Assembly: GCF_010729485.1 (NCBI RefSeq)
Contig: NZ_AP022609.1
Coordinates: 124,001 to 188,000, forward strand
DNA from: Mycolicibacter hiberniae
GTDB lineage: Bacteria > Actinomycetota > Actinomycetes > Mycobacteriales > Mycobacteriaceae
Direction: 5' to 3'
DNA: 64,000 nt
Part shown: positions 24,513-32,949 of the stretch, one piece after another
Position numbering within the stretch: position 1 is the first letter of the stretch
Layout of the letters: every line of letters begins with the position of its first letter
Notes under the pieces: model-generated
What the model saw: only the letters and a program-made list of their open reading frames with translations
What the model was told of the DNA's origin: nothing
The model's database searches: none
Position numbers and translations under genes: made by a program

Positions 24513-26153
24513 ATGACCGACAACGCCCTGGATTCACCGACGGTCGCCGCCGCGCCGCAAACCGGCCGGATCTCGTCTGAAGCGGGTCGCCGGCGAACCT
24601 TTGCCGTCATCAGCCACCCCGATGCCGGCAAATCCACCTTGACCGAAGCCCTGGTGCTGCATGCCAAGGCCATCACCGAGGCCGGTGCGGTGCACGGCAA
24701 ATCCGGTCGTCGTGCCACGGTGTCGGACTGGATGGAGATGGAGAAAGCCCGCGGCATCTCCATCACGTCGACTGCCCTGCAGTTCCCCTACCGCACCCCC
24801 AAGGGCCAGGACTGCGTCATCAACCTGCTCGACACCCCTGGCCACGCCGACTTCTCCGAAGACACCTACCGGGTGCTGACCGCCGTCGACTCCGCGGTCA
24901 TGCTCATCGACGCCGCGAAAGGCCTTGAGCCGCAGACCCTCAAGCTGTTCCAGGTATGCCGCCATCGCCGGATCCCGATCATCACGGTGATCAACAAGTG
25001 GGACCGGCCCGGCCGGCACGCCCTGGAACTGATGGACGAGATCGCGACCCGCATCGGACTGCGTCCCACCCCGCTGACCTGGCCGGTCGGCATCGCCGGA
25101 GAATTCGACGGGGTGCTCGATCGCCGGTCCGGCAACTTCATCCGGTTCACCCGTACCGCCGGTGGTGCTACCGCGGCACCCGAGGAGCACATCGCCGCGG
25201 CCGATGCGCATGCCGCGGCCGGTGATGACTGGGACACCGCGGTCGAAGAGTGCGAGCTGCTCTCAGCCGACGGATCCGACTTCGACCGCGAGGCGTTCCT
25301 CGACTGCACGGCGACGCCGGTGCTGTTCACCTCGGCGGCCTTGAACTTCGGCGTGAATCAGCTTCTCGACGTGCTCACCGAGTTGGCGCCGGCGCCCAGC
25401 GGGGCGCTCGACGTCGACGGGACCCGCCGGGCCACCGACGCACCGTTCAGCGCCTTCGTGTTCAAGGTGCAGGCGGGAATGGACTCCGCCCATCGCGATC
25501 GCATCGCCTTCGCGCGGGTGTACTCGGGAACCTTCGAACGCGGTGACGTGCTCACTCACGCCGCGACCGGCAAGCCCTTTGTCACCAAGTACGCCCAGTC
25601 GGTGTTCGGCCAACAGCGCTCCACCTTGGACACCGCCTGGCCCGGTGATGTGATCGGGCTGGCCAACGCTGCGGCCCTGCGCCCCGGCGACACGCTGTAT
25701 TGCGATGTGCCCGTGCAATACCCGCCGATCCCGAGCTTCTCGCCCGAGCATTTCTCGGTGGCGCGCAACGTCGATCCCAGCAAGCACAAGCAATTCCGCC
25801 GCGGCATCGAACAGTTGGACCAGGAGGGCGTCGTGCAGGTGCTGGTCTCCGATCGCCGCGGTGAGCAGGCGCCGGTACTCGCCGCGGTCGGCCCGATGCA
25901 GTTCGAGGTGGCCGCGCACCGGATGGCTCGAGAAATGGGGGCCCCGATCACGCTGGAGTCGCTGCCCTATCAGGTGGCGCGGATCGTGGACGCCGACGAC
26001 GTCGACTTCGTCAACAAGCAATCGCTGGCGGAAGTCTTGACCCGCACTGACGGGGTGCACCTGGTGTTGTTCTCCAACGCTTGGCGCCTGCAGGGTTTCC
26101 AGCGCGACAACCCCGACGTGCAGCTGCGGTCCCTGGTGGCCGCGGAGGGATAG
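24513..26153 (+). CDS. prfC: Peptide chain release factor 3
   Basis: A translational GTPase of 546 residues from the ATG at 24513. G1 is SHPDAGKST, G2/G3 are seen in EKARGISITS and DTPGHADFSEDTYR, G4 is NKWD. The RF3-specific C-terminal domain follows (QVLVSDRRGEQAPVLAAVGPMQFEV). RF3 recycles RF1/RF2 from the ribosome after peptide release. Earlier in-frame codons exist, but only this ATG gives the usual RF3 N-terminus length. Confidence 0.93.
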   Translation: MTDNALDSPTVAAAPQTGRISSEAGRRRTFAVISHPDAGKSTLTEALVLHAKAITEAGAVHGKSGRRATVSDWMEMEKARGISITSTALQFPYRTPKGQDCVINLLDTPGHADFSEDTYRVLTAVDSAVMLIDAAKGLEPQTLKLFQVCRHRRIPIITVINKWDRPGRHALELMDEIATRIGLRPTPLTWPVGIAGEFDGVLDRRSGNFIRFTRTAGGATAAPEEHIAAADAHAAAGDDWDTAVEECELLSADGSDFDREAFLDCTATPVLFTSAALNFGVNQLLDVLTELAPAPSGALDVDGTRRATDAPFSAFVFKVQAGMDSAHRDRIAFARVYSGTFERGDVLTHAATGKPFVTKYAQSVFGQQRSTLDTAWPGDVIGLANAAALRPGDTLYCDVPVQYPPIPSFSPEHFSVARNVDPSKHKQFRRGIEQLDQEGVVQVLVSDRRGEQAPVLAAVGPMQFEVAAHRMAREMGAPITLESLPYQVARIVDADDVDFVNKQSLAEVLTRTDGVHLVLFSNAWRLQGFQRDNPDVQLRSLVAAEG

Positions 26154-26173
26154 GCGAACCCCACGGCCAGCCG

Positions 26174-27643
26174 TCAGTCACACAGTGCGGCAAGCAGTTC
26201 GGGCAGCGGCACGGTGGCGATACCGATGGCGGAGTCGCCGATACCGTACGGCAGCACCAGGGTGTCGGCGTGCACCAGGGCGCCGCAGGAGTAGATCACA
26301 TTGGGCACATAGCCATCCTGCTCGTCGCCGGCGGGGCTCAGCAGCGGTTCGCGTAGCCGGCCGACCATCCGAGTGGGATCGTCGAGATCGAGCAGAATCG
26401 CTCCGATGCGATAGGTGCGCATCGGGCCCACCCCGTGGGTGAGCACCAGCCAGCCGGCTTCGGTCTCGATGGGCGGACCGCAGTTCCCGAGCTGCAACGC
26501 CTCCCACGCCTGGGCGGGGCGTTGAACTGGAACCGCGCTCGGCCACACCGACAGGTGATCGGAGTAGGCGATCGCATTCGACTCGCGGTCCGCTCTCGAC
26601 ATCGCCGCGAACCGGCCTCGAATCCGGCGCGGAAACAATGCCAGTCCCTTATTGGCCGCGGCGCTTCCGGCTATCGGCGTGGAGGTAAACGAGCGGAAAT
26701 CCGTTGTCTCCAAGAGCTGTTGGCTGATATGTGATCCGCTGTAGGCGGTGTAGGTGGCAAGCCACCTGAGGGTGCCGTCGTCGTCGGTGAAGCGGACGAA
26801 TCGAGCGTCCTCCATCCCGGCCCGCTCAGCATCCATCGATGGACACAGCACCCGCTCGGAAAGCGGTATGGCATCGGGAAACCTGACGGCATAGGTACGT
26901 GCGGCGATGGCGCGGATCGCCGAGATCGTCTCTCGGGCGCGTCCACGGGTGCTCAGATGGGTCTCAAGCTCGGCCAGTCGCTGATCGAGCTCCGTTCGGG
27001 TGAAGCGGTCGCCGAGCCCGTCGAGGACGTAGCCGGTTGCCTCGCCGGCGTCGTCGAGTCGGGCGAGCTCACTGCGAAAGACGGCTGCGTCCAGCAGGGT
27101 CGCGCTGGCTGCTCCGACGGTGGCGAAGGGGCTCAGGTCATCGATGGTGGCGCGCCCGAACGCGTCGACGATGCCGGTTCGGAACCCGATCGAGGAACGA
27201 TGTCCTTCTCCGATACCCCGTACGCTCATGATGAATCGCAGCCCGCCCGCGCGCGTTCCCGCCTGGTCGGGGTGCGCCACGATGCTGGGATTGCACAACG
27301 CCGCACCCTCGATGGCGTATTCGCTGGTGAACGTCGCACCGAGCAACAACATGCGTACCTCGGAGAGTTCCCGCTGGGGATCCAACCGGTCGGCGAGTTC
27401 CCGGGCGTGTCGGCCGAAGGTGCCGACCAGATCACGGTGACGGCCGTCGAAGCGTGCCACGACATCGTCTAACGACGAACGCGCCTCGTCCTCGTCCAGC
27501 GCCAGAATCCGCCGGAGCACCTGTCCCGCACGGGACTCCTGGTGCTCGAAACCTTCCTGGCCGGGTACGAAGAGTCGGGTGACCACGCGCGACGGATCGG
27601 CCGCGAGCCGCTGGGGACTCCGCGTGGCCAACCCGTAAGTCAT
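26174..27643 (-). CDS. GH130-family beta-mannoside phosphorylase/hydrolase
   Basis: A 489-residue five-bladed propeller glycosidase of family GH130. The diagnostic GMEDARFVRF motif is followed by YTAYSG and, toward the C-terminus, the substrate-binding GPPIETEAGWLVLTHGVG and PVYSCG-like blades. GH130 enzymes phosphorolyse or hydrolyse beta-1,2- or beta-1,4-mannosides. An N-terminal extension of about 100 residues has a helical character. It overlaps the upstream six-hairpin gene by ATGA and is the last gene of a three-gene operon, suggesting turnover of a mannoside made by the GT4 enzyme. Confidence 0.85.
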   Translation of the reverse strand: MTYGLATRSPQRLAADPSRVVTRLFVPGQEGFEHQESRAGQVLRRILALDEDEARSSLDDVVARFDGRHRDLVGTFGRHARELADRLDPQRELSEVRMLLLGATFTSEYAIEGAALCNPSIVAHPDQAGTRAGGLRFIMSVRGIGEGHRSSIGFRTGIVDAFGRATIDDLSPFATVGAASATLLDAAVFRSELARLDDAGEATGYVLDGLGDRFTRTELDQRLAELETHLSTRGRARETISAIRAIAARTYAVRFPDAIPLSERVLCPSMDAERAGMEDARFVRFTDDDGTLRWLATYTAYSGSHISQQLLETTDFRSFTSTPIAGSAAANKGLALFPRRIRGRFAAMSRADRESNAIAYSDHLSVWPSAVPVQRPAQAWEALQLGNCGPPIETEAGWLVLTHGVGPMRTYRIGAILLDLDDPTRMVGRLREPLLSPAGDEQDGYVPNVIYSCGALVHADTLVLPYGIGDSAIGIATVPLPELLAALCD

Positions 27644-28662
27644 TGCGGCACAGTCGCGAAATGCTGGGCCTGCTGCAGGGTCGACAGCACAGCCAGGGTC
27701 GACTCCGCGCCTTGATTGCGATTCACTCCGTCGGCGTGCAGACCGTCGAATCCGGCGCCCGTCTGCGGATCCCACATCAGCTGTCGCGCGTCGTTGGCGC
27801 CCTGGAACCACGCCGCGGCCGCCCGGACTCCGTCCGGCCAGATCTGTCTGGCGTCGACGCCGGCGGCACGTGCGCACGCATCTGCGAGGGTGGCCACCTC
27901 GATCGGCTGCTGGTCGAATCCGGGCCGCCGGTCGTCGGGGCCGCGTCCCTCCGCGGGCGTGGGTGACAGGTGCCCGTCCGTCGATTCGTATCCGACCAGC
28001 CACTCCAACAGATCCAGGCCGCGCTGCCACAGTGTCGGCGTGTCGAGTGCATCACCCGCAGCGATCATCGCCTCGGCAAGGACCGCGTTCGCGTAGGTCA
28101 GTCGCGCCTCAGGCCATAGCCAAGTGGGGTTGCCGGTCGGTTCGGGGACGGTGGCGGCGTAGTCGGAGACGAGCTCGCGGGCCGCGCGATGTCCGGGGTT
28201 GACCTTCAGGAGTTCCGCGGCCCCCAATGCGGCGAACGCCATGGCGCGCGGCCACGTCGACCGTCCCTGGGCGGCGCGCTCGAACTGCACGATGGCCGAC
28301 TGGCGCACCCATCCCACGTCGCTCCTGGCAGCGGCCGTTCCGAGGCCCCAGACGCATCTGCCCCAGCAATCCTCGAAGGTCGGCTCGTCGGCCCAGCCGC
28401 CGGTGCTGTCCATCCGATTGCGGCAAGCCCCGGTGAGGGCCTGCGCCTCGTTCAGAAACCGCACCGCGACACTGGCGAGGCGGTGCACGTCCCCATCAGC
28501 GCGGGGCTGTCGGCTGCTGACGACGAGCACGCGGCTCATATCGTCGGTGCAGTAGCCGTGTTCGGGCCTCGGCTCGGCGAGGCAGGCATGCTCGAAGGTG
28601 CCCCGATGGTCCGTCATGCGCAGCAGATGGTCGAAGATCGGGGCCGGCGTGCCGACGGTCAT
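27640..28662 (-). CDS. Six-hairpin (alpha/alpha barrel) glycosidase-like protein
   Basis: A 340-residue protein from the ATG at 28662, which overlaps the GT4 stop (ATGA). The repeated helix-turn pattern with aromatic loops (EDCWGRCVWGLG, WPEARLTYANA, LLEWLV, HLSPTP) fits an alpha/alpha-toroid glycosidase-like fold. The N-terminal PEHGYCTDDMSR segment resembles the substrate loop seen in such proteins beside GH130 genes. I cannot assign catalytic acids with certainty. Its place between a GT4 glycosyltransferase and GH130 points to mannoside processing. Confidence 0.65.
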   Translation of the reverse strand: MTVGTPAPIFDHLLRMTDHRGTFEHACLAEPRPEHGYCTDDMSRVLVVSSRQPRADGDVHRLASVAVRFLNEAQALTGACRNRMDSTGGWADEPTFEDCWGRCVWGLGTAAARSDVGWVRQSAIVQFERAAQGRSTWPRAMAFAALGAAELLKVNPGHRAARELVSDYAATVPEPTGNPTWLWPEARLTYANAVLAEAMIAAGDALDTPTLWQRGLDLLEWLVGYESTDGHLSPTPAEGRGPDDRRPGFDQQPIEVATLADACARAAGVDARQIWPDGVRAAAAWFQGANDARQLMWDPQTGAGFDGLHADGVNRNQGAESTLAVLSTLQQAQHFATVPQ

Positions 28663-29837
28663 ACCGATGCCGGCCGCTGCGCGAGATGGCGGCGCGCCAC
28701 GCTCAGATAGGCATTGGCGACGCTCGCCCACGCCATCGACGGGGCCAGCCGGCGGGCCTCGGCGGCCATCGAACCGGCCGCCCGAGGATCGGTCAGCACC
28801 CGGCGCAGGGCAGCGGCAAGCGCGTCGGGGTCATCGTGGCCCACGACGATGCCCGCCCCGGTGCCGAGAAGCTCAATGGCGTGCGGGAAGGCGGTGGCGA
28901 CCACGGGCCGGCCGCACGCAATGGCGTCAACCAGCACACCGGAGGTGACCTGGTCGGCGGAGTCGTAGGGCAGCACGACCGCAGCCGAGGACTGGACCAG
29001 TGCCATCAGTGACGAAACGCCCCGGTAATCGGGGTCGAAAGACACCGAGCCGGCCACCCCGCTGCTGCGTGCCTGTTCGGCACGTGCGTCACGGTAGGCC
29101 TCGCCGTCGGCGGCCAGAACCTTCGGATGCGTCCGCCCGGCCACCAGGTAGCGCGGCCGCCCGGGGAGATCGTGCAGCGATCCCATCACGTCGATAACCC
29201 GCTCGATGCCCTTGCCGGGCCCCAGCAGGCCCCAGGTCAACAGGGTGGGCCTGCCGGAACGCTTCAACGAGACGCGCCCTGGCACCGTCGCGCCGTGCGG
29301 GATTGTGGTGACTTTACGGCGATCGATGTCGAAGTCGAGGCACAGGCGCTCACTGGCCACCTCGGACATGACGACCACTTGATCCGCCCGTGCCGCTATC
29401 GCTTCGAACACCGAACGCTGGTGTGGCGTAGGGCTTTTGAGGATCGTGTGCGCGACGACGATGGACGGCACGTGCAACCCGTCGATCAGATCCACTACAT
29501 CTTCCCCGTCGGCGCCGCCATAGACCCCGTACTCGTGCTGGATGATCGCGACATCGTTCTGGTTGAGCAGTTCGGCGCTGGCCGCCACCGATGCCGCCGA
29601 CCCGTTGACCAGCTCACCGACGACGCGGGAACTACTGGAAGGCGTGCCGTCCGCTATGCGCACGACACTGACCTCAGCGCCATTGGCGGACAGTGCGTCG
29701 GACAGTGAGGCGGTAAAGGTCGCCAGCCCGCACGGGGTGGGCGGATAGGTACTGACGATGCCGAAACTCGGCGGACGCGCATAGCGTTGCTCCGTCTTCG
29801 GAGCGGTAAAGGGCGGGCAGGCGAACAGAGCATCCAT
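28659..29837 (-). CDS. GT4-family glycosyltransferase
   Basis: A 392-residue GT-B glycosyltransferase. The N-terminal domain begins with IVSTYPPTPCGLATFT (nucleotide-sugar/acceptor loop of GT4 enzymes). The C-terminal domain shows LLGPGKGIERVIDVM and the GT4 donor region DQVTSGVLVDAIACGRPVVAT, with a degenerate EX7E in that segment. No signal peptide or membrane helix, so it acts in the cytosol. First gene of the GT4/six-hairpin/GH130 operon. The donor is probably GDP-mannose by context, which remains an inference. Confidence 0.85.
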   Translation of the reverse strand: MDALFACPPFTAPKTEQRYARPPSFGIVSTYPPTPCGLATFTASLSDALSANGAEVSVVRIADGTPSSSSRVVGELVNGSAASVAASAELLNQNDVAIIQHEYGVYGGADGEDVVDLIDGLHVPSIVVAHTILKSPTPHQRSVFEAIAARADQVVVMSEVASERLCLDFDIDRRKVTTIPHGATVPGRVSLKRSGRPTLLTWGLLGPGKGIERVIDVMGSLHDLPGRPRYLVAGRTHPKVLAADGEAYRDARAEQARSSGVAGSVSFDPDYRGVSSLMALVQSSAAVVLPYDSADQVTSGVLVDAIACGRPVVATAFPHAIELLGTGAGIVVGHDDPDALAAALRRVLTDPRAAGSMAAEARRLAPSMAWASVANAYLSVARRHLAQRPASV

Positions 29838-29954
29838 GGTGATCCCGGCAAACGGTCGTCCCCGGTGTGTCCGGTGCGAGCGGGTTGCTCTAAAAGATCA
29901 ACGGCAAGAACGCTGACTCATCCCGGACTGGCTCGGATCCCAACCTTTTCCACC

Positions 29955-30851
29955 CTACACCCCGTTTTCGCCGGCTTCCCCGCGCAGCCGCACCAAGCGC
30001 GTTGTCGAACTCTCGTCGAGCTCTACCAGATCCGAGTAGGACCGCAGGAAGTCGCTGAACGACTTATAACCCAGCGCTTTCTCGCTGAAAGAGGGATCCA
30101 TTCGCTTCATCTGCGCCTTGACCGACGAATTGTGCAGCCACTCGACGTCATCCTTCTCCAAGCCGATCTGCAGCGCGCGGATAAGTAAGGCGGTCGCGGT
30201 GTCTTGCGGATCCGGCTGCGGCGGCTCCTCGGGCTCCTCCTTTGCCTGGCGGGTGCGCCGCGTGGGCTCGGTCGCGGCGTCGACGGGTGCGGGCTTGTAC
30301 ACCGGCACTCCGGGAAGCGCGTCATAGCTGACGAAGTCGTCGCACGCCGCCGCCAGTGCGCGGCTCGTCGATCCGGCCACCCCGATGCCAACCACATAGC
30401 GGCCCAAGCGTTTACAGCGCTGTGCCAGCGGAATGTAGTCGGAGTCACCGGCCACGATCACCACGTGGGTCAAATCCGGCAGCCGAAACATGTCCTCGAC
30501 CGCGTCGACCGCCAACCGGATGTCGGCGCCGTTCTTACCGTAGGCCGCTGCCGGGAACAGCTGGACCAGGTCAACCGCTCGCCCCACCAGTTGCGCGCGG
30601 TAGCCGGTGTTGACCTCGGCTGACCAGTCGGCGTAGGCGCGGGTGAGCACCAGCGTGCCGAACGACGATGCGAAGTCGATGATCGCCCCGACGTCGACGG
30701 TGGCCCGCGCCAGCCGCTCGGGTTGTTTGGCCAGGCCCTTGGCCTTGTCCTTCTGAAACGAGCTGCGGCCGTTGACCTGGTCATAGCGAGAGATCACGAT
30801 GTTGTCGAAGTCGAGGTACACCGCGACCCGGGTATTGCCGGCTTCCGTCAT
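29955..30851 (-). CDS. NYN-domain (PIN-like) RNase with C-terminal OST-HTH/LOTUS domain
   Basis: A 298-residue protein from the ATG at 30851. The N-terminal NYN domain (residues about 8-175) has YLDFDNI with the metal-binding Asp, and VVIVAGDSDYIPL with the second acidic site, as in LabA/DUF88 proteins. A Glu/Pro-rich linker (about 190-215) is followed by an OST-HTH/LOTUS-like domain (about 220-285: LLIRALQIGLE...ALGYKSFSDFLRSY). Such proteins are single-strand RNA nucleases or RNA-binding regulators. It is transcribed alone. Confidence 0.82.
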   Translation of the reverse strand: MTEAGNTRVAVYLDFDNIVISRYDQVNGRSSFQKDKAKGLAKQPERLARATVDVGAIIDFASSFGTLVLTRAYADWSAEVNTGYRAQLVGRAVDLVQLFPAAAYGKNGADIRLAVDAVEDMFRLPDLTHVVIVAGDSDYIPLAQRCKRLGRYVVGIGVAGSTSRALAAACDDFVSYDALPGVPVYKPAPVDAATEPTRRTRQAKEEPEEPPQPDPQDTATALLIRALQIGLEKDDVEWLHNSSVKAQMKRMDPSFSEKALGYKSFSDFLRSYSDLVELDESSTTRLVRLRGEAGENGV

Positions 30852-30911
30852 GGTTCCAGTGTGGCGCACCACCGGCCCCATCCATAACGGCTGGGCGGTG
30901 ATGGGGGAGTT

Positions 30912-31158
30912 GCCCACCTCTGAGCGACACCTCCGGGTCCGGGTCCGGGTCCGGGGTCGAGGCAGGGGCCGGGGCGGGGGCCGGGGTCGAGGCAGGGGCC
31001 GGGGCAGGGGCCGGGGCCGGGGCGTGCGAGTTGTCGCTCAGAGGTGGGCACCAGGCCACATGGGCCGGTCCGGGCCGGGGCGGGGCCGGGGCGGGGGCGT
31101 GGCGGGGCACGGGCCGAGGCCGGGGCGGGGGCGCGCGACTTGTCGCTCAGAGGCGGGC
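30912..31158. repeat. Three copies of a 17-bp element flanking the G-rich tract
   Basis: GTCGCTCAGAGGTGGGC occurs at 31033-31049, with one change (T to C) at 31142-31158, and in inverted orientation at 30912-30928. The copies bracket the G-rich units, so the whole region looks like a small dispersed intergenic repeat rather than random drift. Confidence 0.75.
30929..31141 (+). repeat. G-rich low-complexity tract with a 30-bp tandem repeat
   Basis: This stretch is built of GGGG/GGGGG runs separated by CC, C or TCGAG on the plus strand, giving many potential G-quadruplexes. Within it, positions 30951-30980 and 30981-31010 are a 30-bp tandem repeat differing at one base. It fills most of the 358-nt gap between the NYN gene and recD. 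No coding frame in it is credible. Confidence 0.85.
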
Positions 31159-31209
31159 AACGATCCACTTGGTCTGGCCCCGGCGATGCGCCTCAGCGGC
31201 CGAAGCCCC

Positions 31210-32949
31210 TCACACCTGTCGCAACCGCAGCGCCAGCCCGGAGGCCCGCACCACCCGGCGAGCCAGCGCGGCCCGCACGGAGGCCTCCGAGCCCACCACC
31301 CGCACCTTCGTCTTGGCCCGTGTCACCGCCGTGTAGAACAACTCCCGGGTCAAAAGCCGCGACTCGACGGGCGGCATCAACACGGTCACCTCGCGGGCCT
31401 GGCTGCCCTGGCTCTTGTGGATCGTCAGCGCGTACATGGTCTCCACGTCGGCGAGCCGGCTGGTGGCGAACTCCAGCGGGCCCGACGCCGTGGTGATCAC
31501 CGCGCGCAGCCCCTCGTCGCGCACCACCACCGCCCCGGTGTCGCCGTTGCGCAGCCCTAGCCCGTAGTCGTTGGCGGTCACCAGCAGTGGTCGACCGGCA
31601 TACCACTCGGCCCACATCGGGTCCCCGGTCTGTTCGGCCACCCAGCGGCGGATCTGCTGGTTCCAGTGCCGCACCCCGTGCAGGCCCTCCCGATGCGCGC
31701 ACAGCAACCGGTGCTCGTCCAGCGTCGTCGAGGCCGCCGCGGCGTCGCCGAGCAGCGCGGCCTGGCGAACCGCCAACGCGTGCGGCACCACCAGCGCCGA
31801 GAGTCGCTGCGCCACATCGGCCACGCTGTCGGTGTCGAGCCACTCCACGTGCTCACCGCCGGCGGCCAGCAGCGCGATCGCCCGGTCGGCGTCGCCGTCG
31901 CGGATCGCCACCGCCAGCGCACCGATCGACTCGCCGAACCGGTGGGATGTCCGCAGCGTCGCCACCCGGGTGTCCGGTCGCGCCGCCAGGCCGTCCACTA
32001 GGTCGGCCAGCACCGCCCCGGCCTCCACCGATGCCAGCTGATCGGCATCGCCCACCAGAATGAGCCGGGCCTCGGGCCGCATGGCCTCCAGCAGCCGGGC
32101 CATCAGCGTCAGCGACACCATCGACGTCTCGTCCACGACGATCACGTCGTGCGGCAGCCGGTTGCCCCGATCGTGACGAAACCGCACTGAACTGTCGGGG
32201 CGCGAACCCAGCAACGTGTGCAACGTGGTGGCGCCCAGCCCGGCCAACCGCGCCTGATCCACCGGCTCCAGCGCAGCCACCTCCGCGGCCACCGCTTCGG
32301 TCAGTCGGGCCGCCGCCTTACCGGTCGGCGCGGCCAGCGCGATGCGCAGCCCGGCCGTCCCGGAGAGTTCGGCGTGCTCGGCCAGCAGCGCCAACAGTCG
32401 CGCCACCGTGGTCGTCTTGCCGGTGCCGGGGCCACCGGTGAGCACCGTAACCGGTTGCGACAGCGCGATTTCGGCGGCCAACCGCTGCTCGTCGAAGTCG
32501 CCCGGCGGGAAGAGTCGCTCGAAGGCGGGCAAATCCGCCGGTGCCGTCCCGGGCGCGGACAACGCCAGCAGGTCGGTGCAGACCTGCTGCTCCTCGCGCC
32601 AATACCGGTCGAGGTAGAGCAACCGGTCGTCGTAGAGCCGCAGCACCTGCGCGGCGACCAGCCGACTGTCCCGCACGGCGGCCAGCCAAGCTCCCGGCTC
32701 CGGCCACGAAACGTCGGCGACGTCGGTGTCGGCGGCCACCGACGACAGATCCAGGCAGACCGACCCGTGCCGCAGTGCGCGCACCGTCAGCGCCAGCGCC
32801 AGACCCACCGTCTCATCAGGCTCAGCGCTCAGGGCGGTGATGCGTTGCGCGGTATGCACATCGGCGGAATCGAGCACGCCGGCGCGGTTGAAGTCCCGCA
32901 GCAGGCCGGTCGCCGCGCTGGCTATGCGCCACTCGAGCAGTTCGCTCAT
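31210..32949 (-). CDS. recD: Exodeoxyribonuclease V alpha subunit RecD
   Basis: A 579-residue RecD from the ATG at 32949, overlapping the recB stop (ATGA). Superfamily I helicase motifs: Walker A TGGPGTGKTTT (near residue 165), VDETSM, LILVGDADQLASV, and the C-terminal ALTIHKSQGSQ...LFYTAVTRAK. RecD is the 5'-3' helicase of RecBCD, which processes double-strand breaks. The order recC-recB-recD matches M. tuberculosis. Confidence 0.95.
   Translation of the reverse strand: MSELLEWRIASAATGLLRDFNRAGVLDSADVHTAQRITALSAEPDETVGLALALTVRALRHGSVCLDLSSVAADTDVADVSWPEPGAWLAAVRDSRLVAAQVLRLYDDRLLYLDRYWREEQQVCTDLLALSAPGTAPADLPAFERLFPPGDFDEQRLAAEIALSQPVTVLTGGPGTGKTTTVARLLALLAEHAELSGTAGLRIALAAPTGKAAARLTEAVAAEVAALEPVDQARLAGLGATTLHTLLGSRPDSSVRFRHDRGNRLPHDVIVVDETSMVSLTLMARLLEAMRPEARLILVGDADQLASVEAGAVLADLVDGLAARPDTRVATLRTSHRFGESIGALAVAIRDGDADRAIALLAAGGEHVEWLDTDSVADVAQRLSALVVPHALAVRQAALLGDAAAASTTLDEHRLLCAHREGLHGVRHWNQQIRRWVAEQTGDPMWAEWYAGRPLLVTANDYGLGLRNGDTGAVVVRDEGLRAVITTASGPLEFATSRLADVETMYALTIHKSQGSQAREVTVLMPPVESRLLTRELFYTAVTRAKTKVRVVGSEASVRAALARRVVRASGLALRLRQV

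Noticed and set aside
30929..31158. CRISPR-like array
   Set aside because: The repeats are G-rich tandem units without unique spacers of regular length, and no cas gene is nearby.
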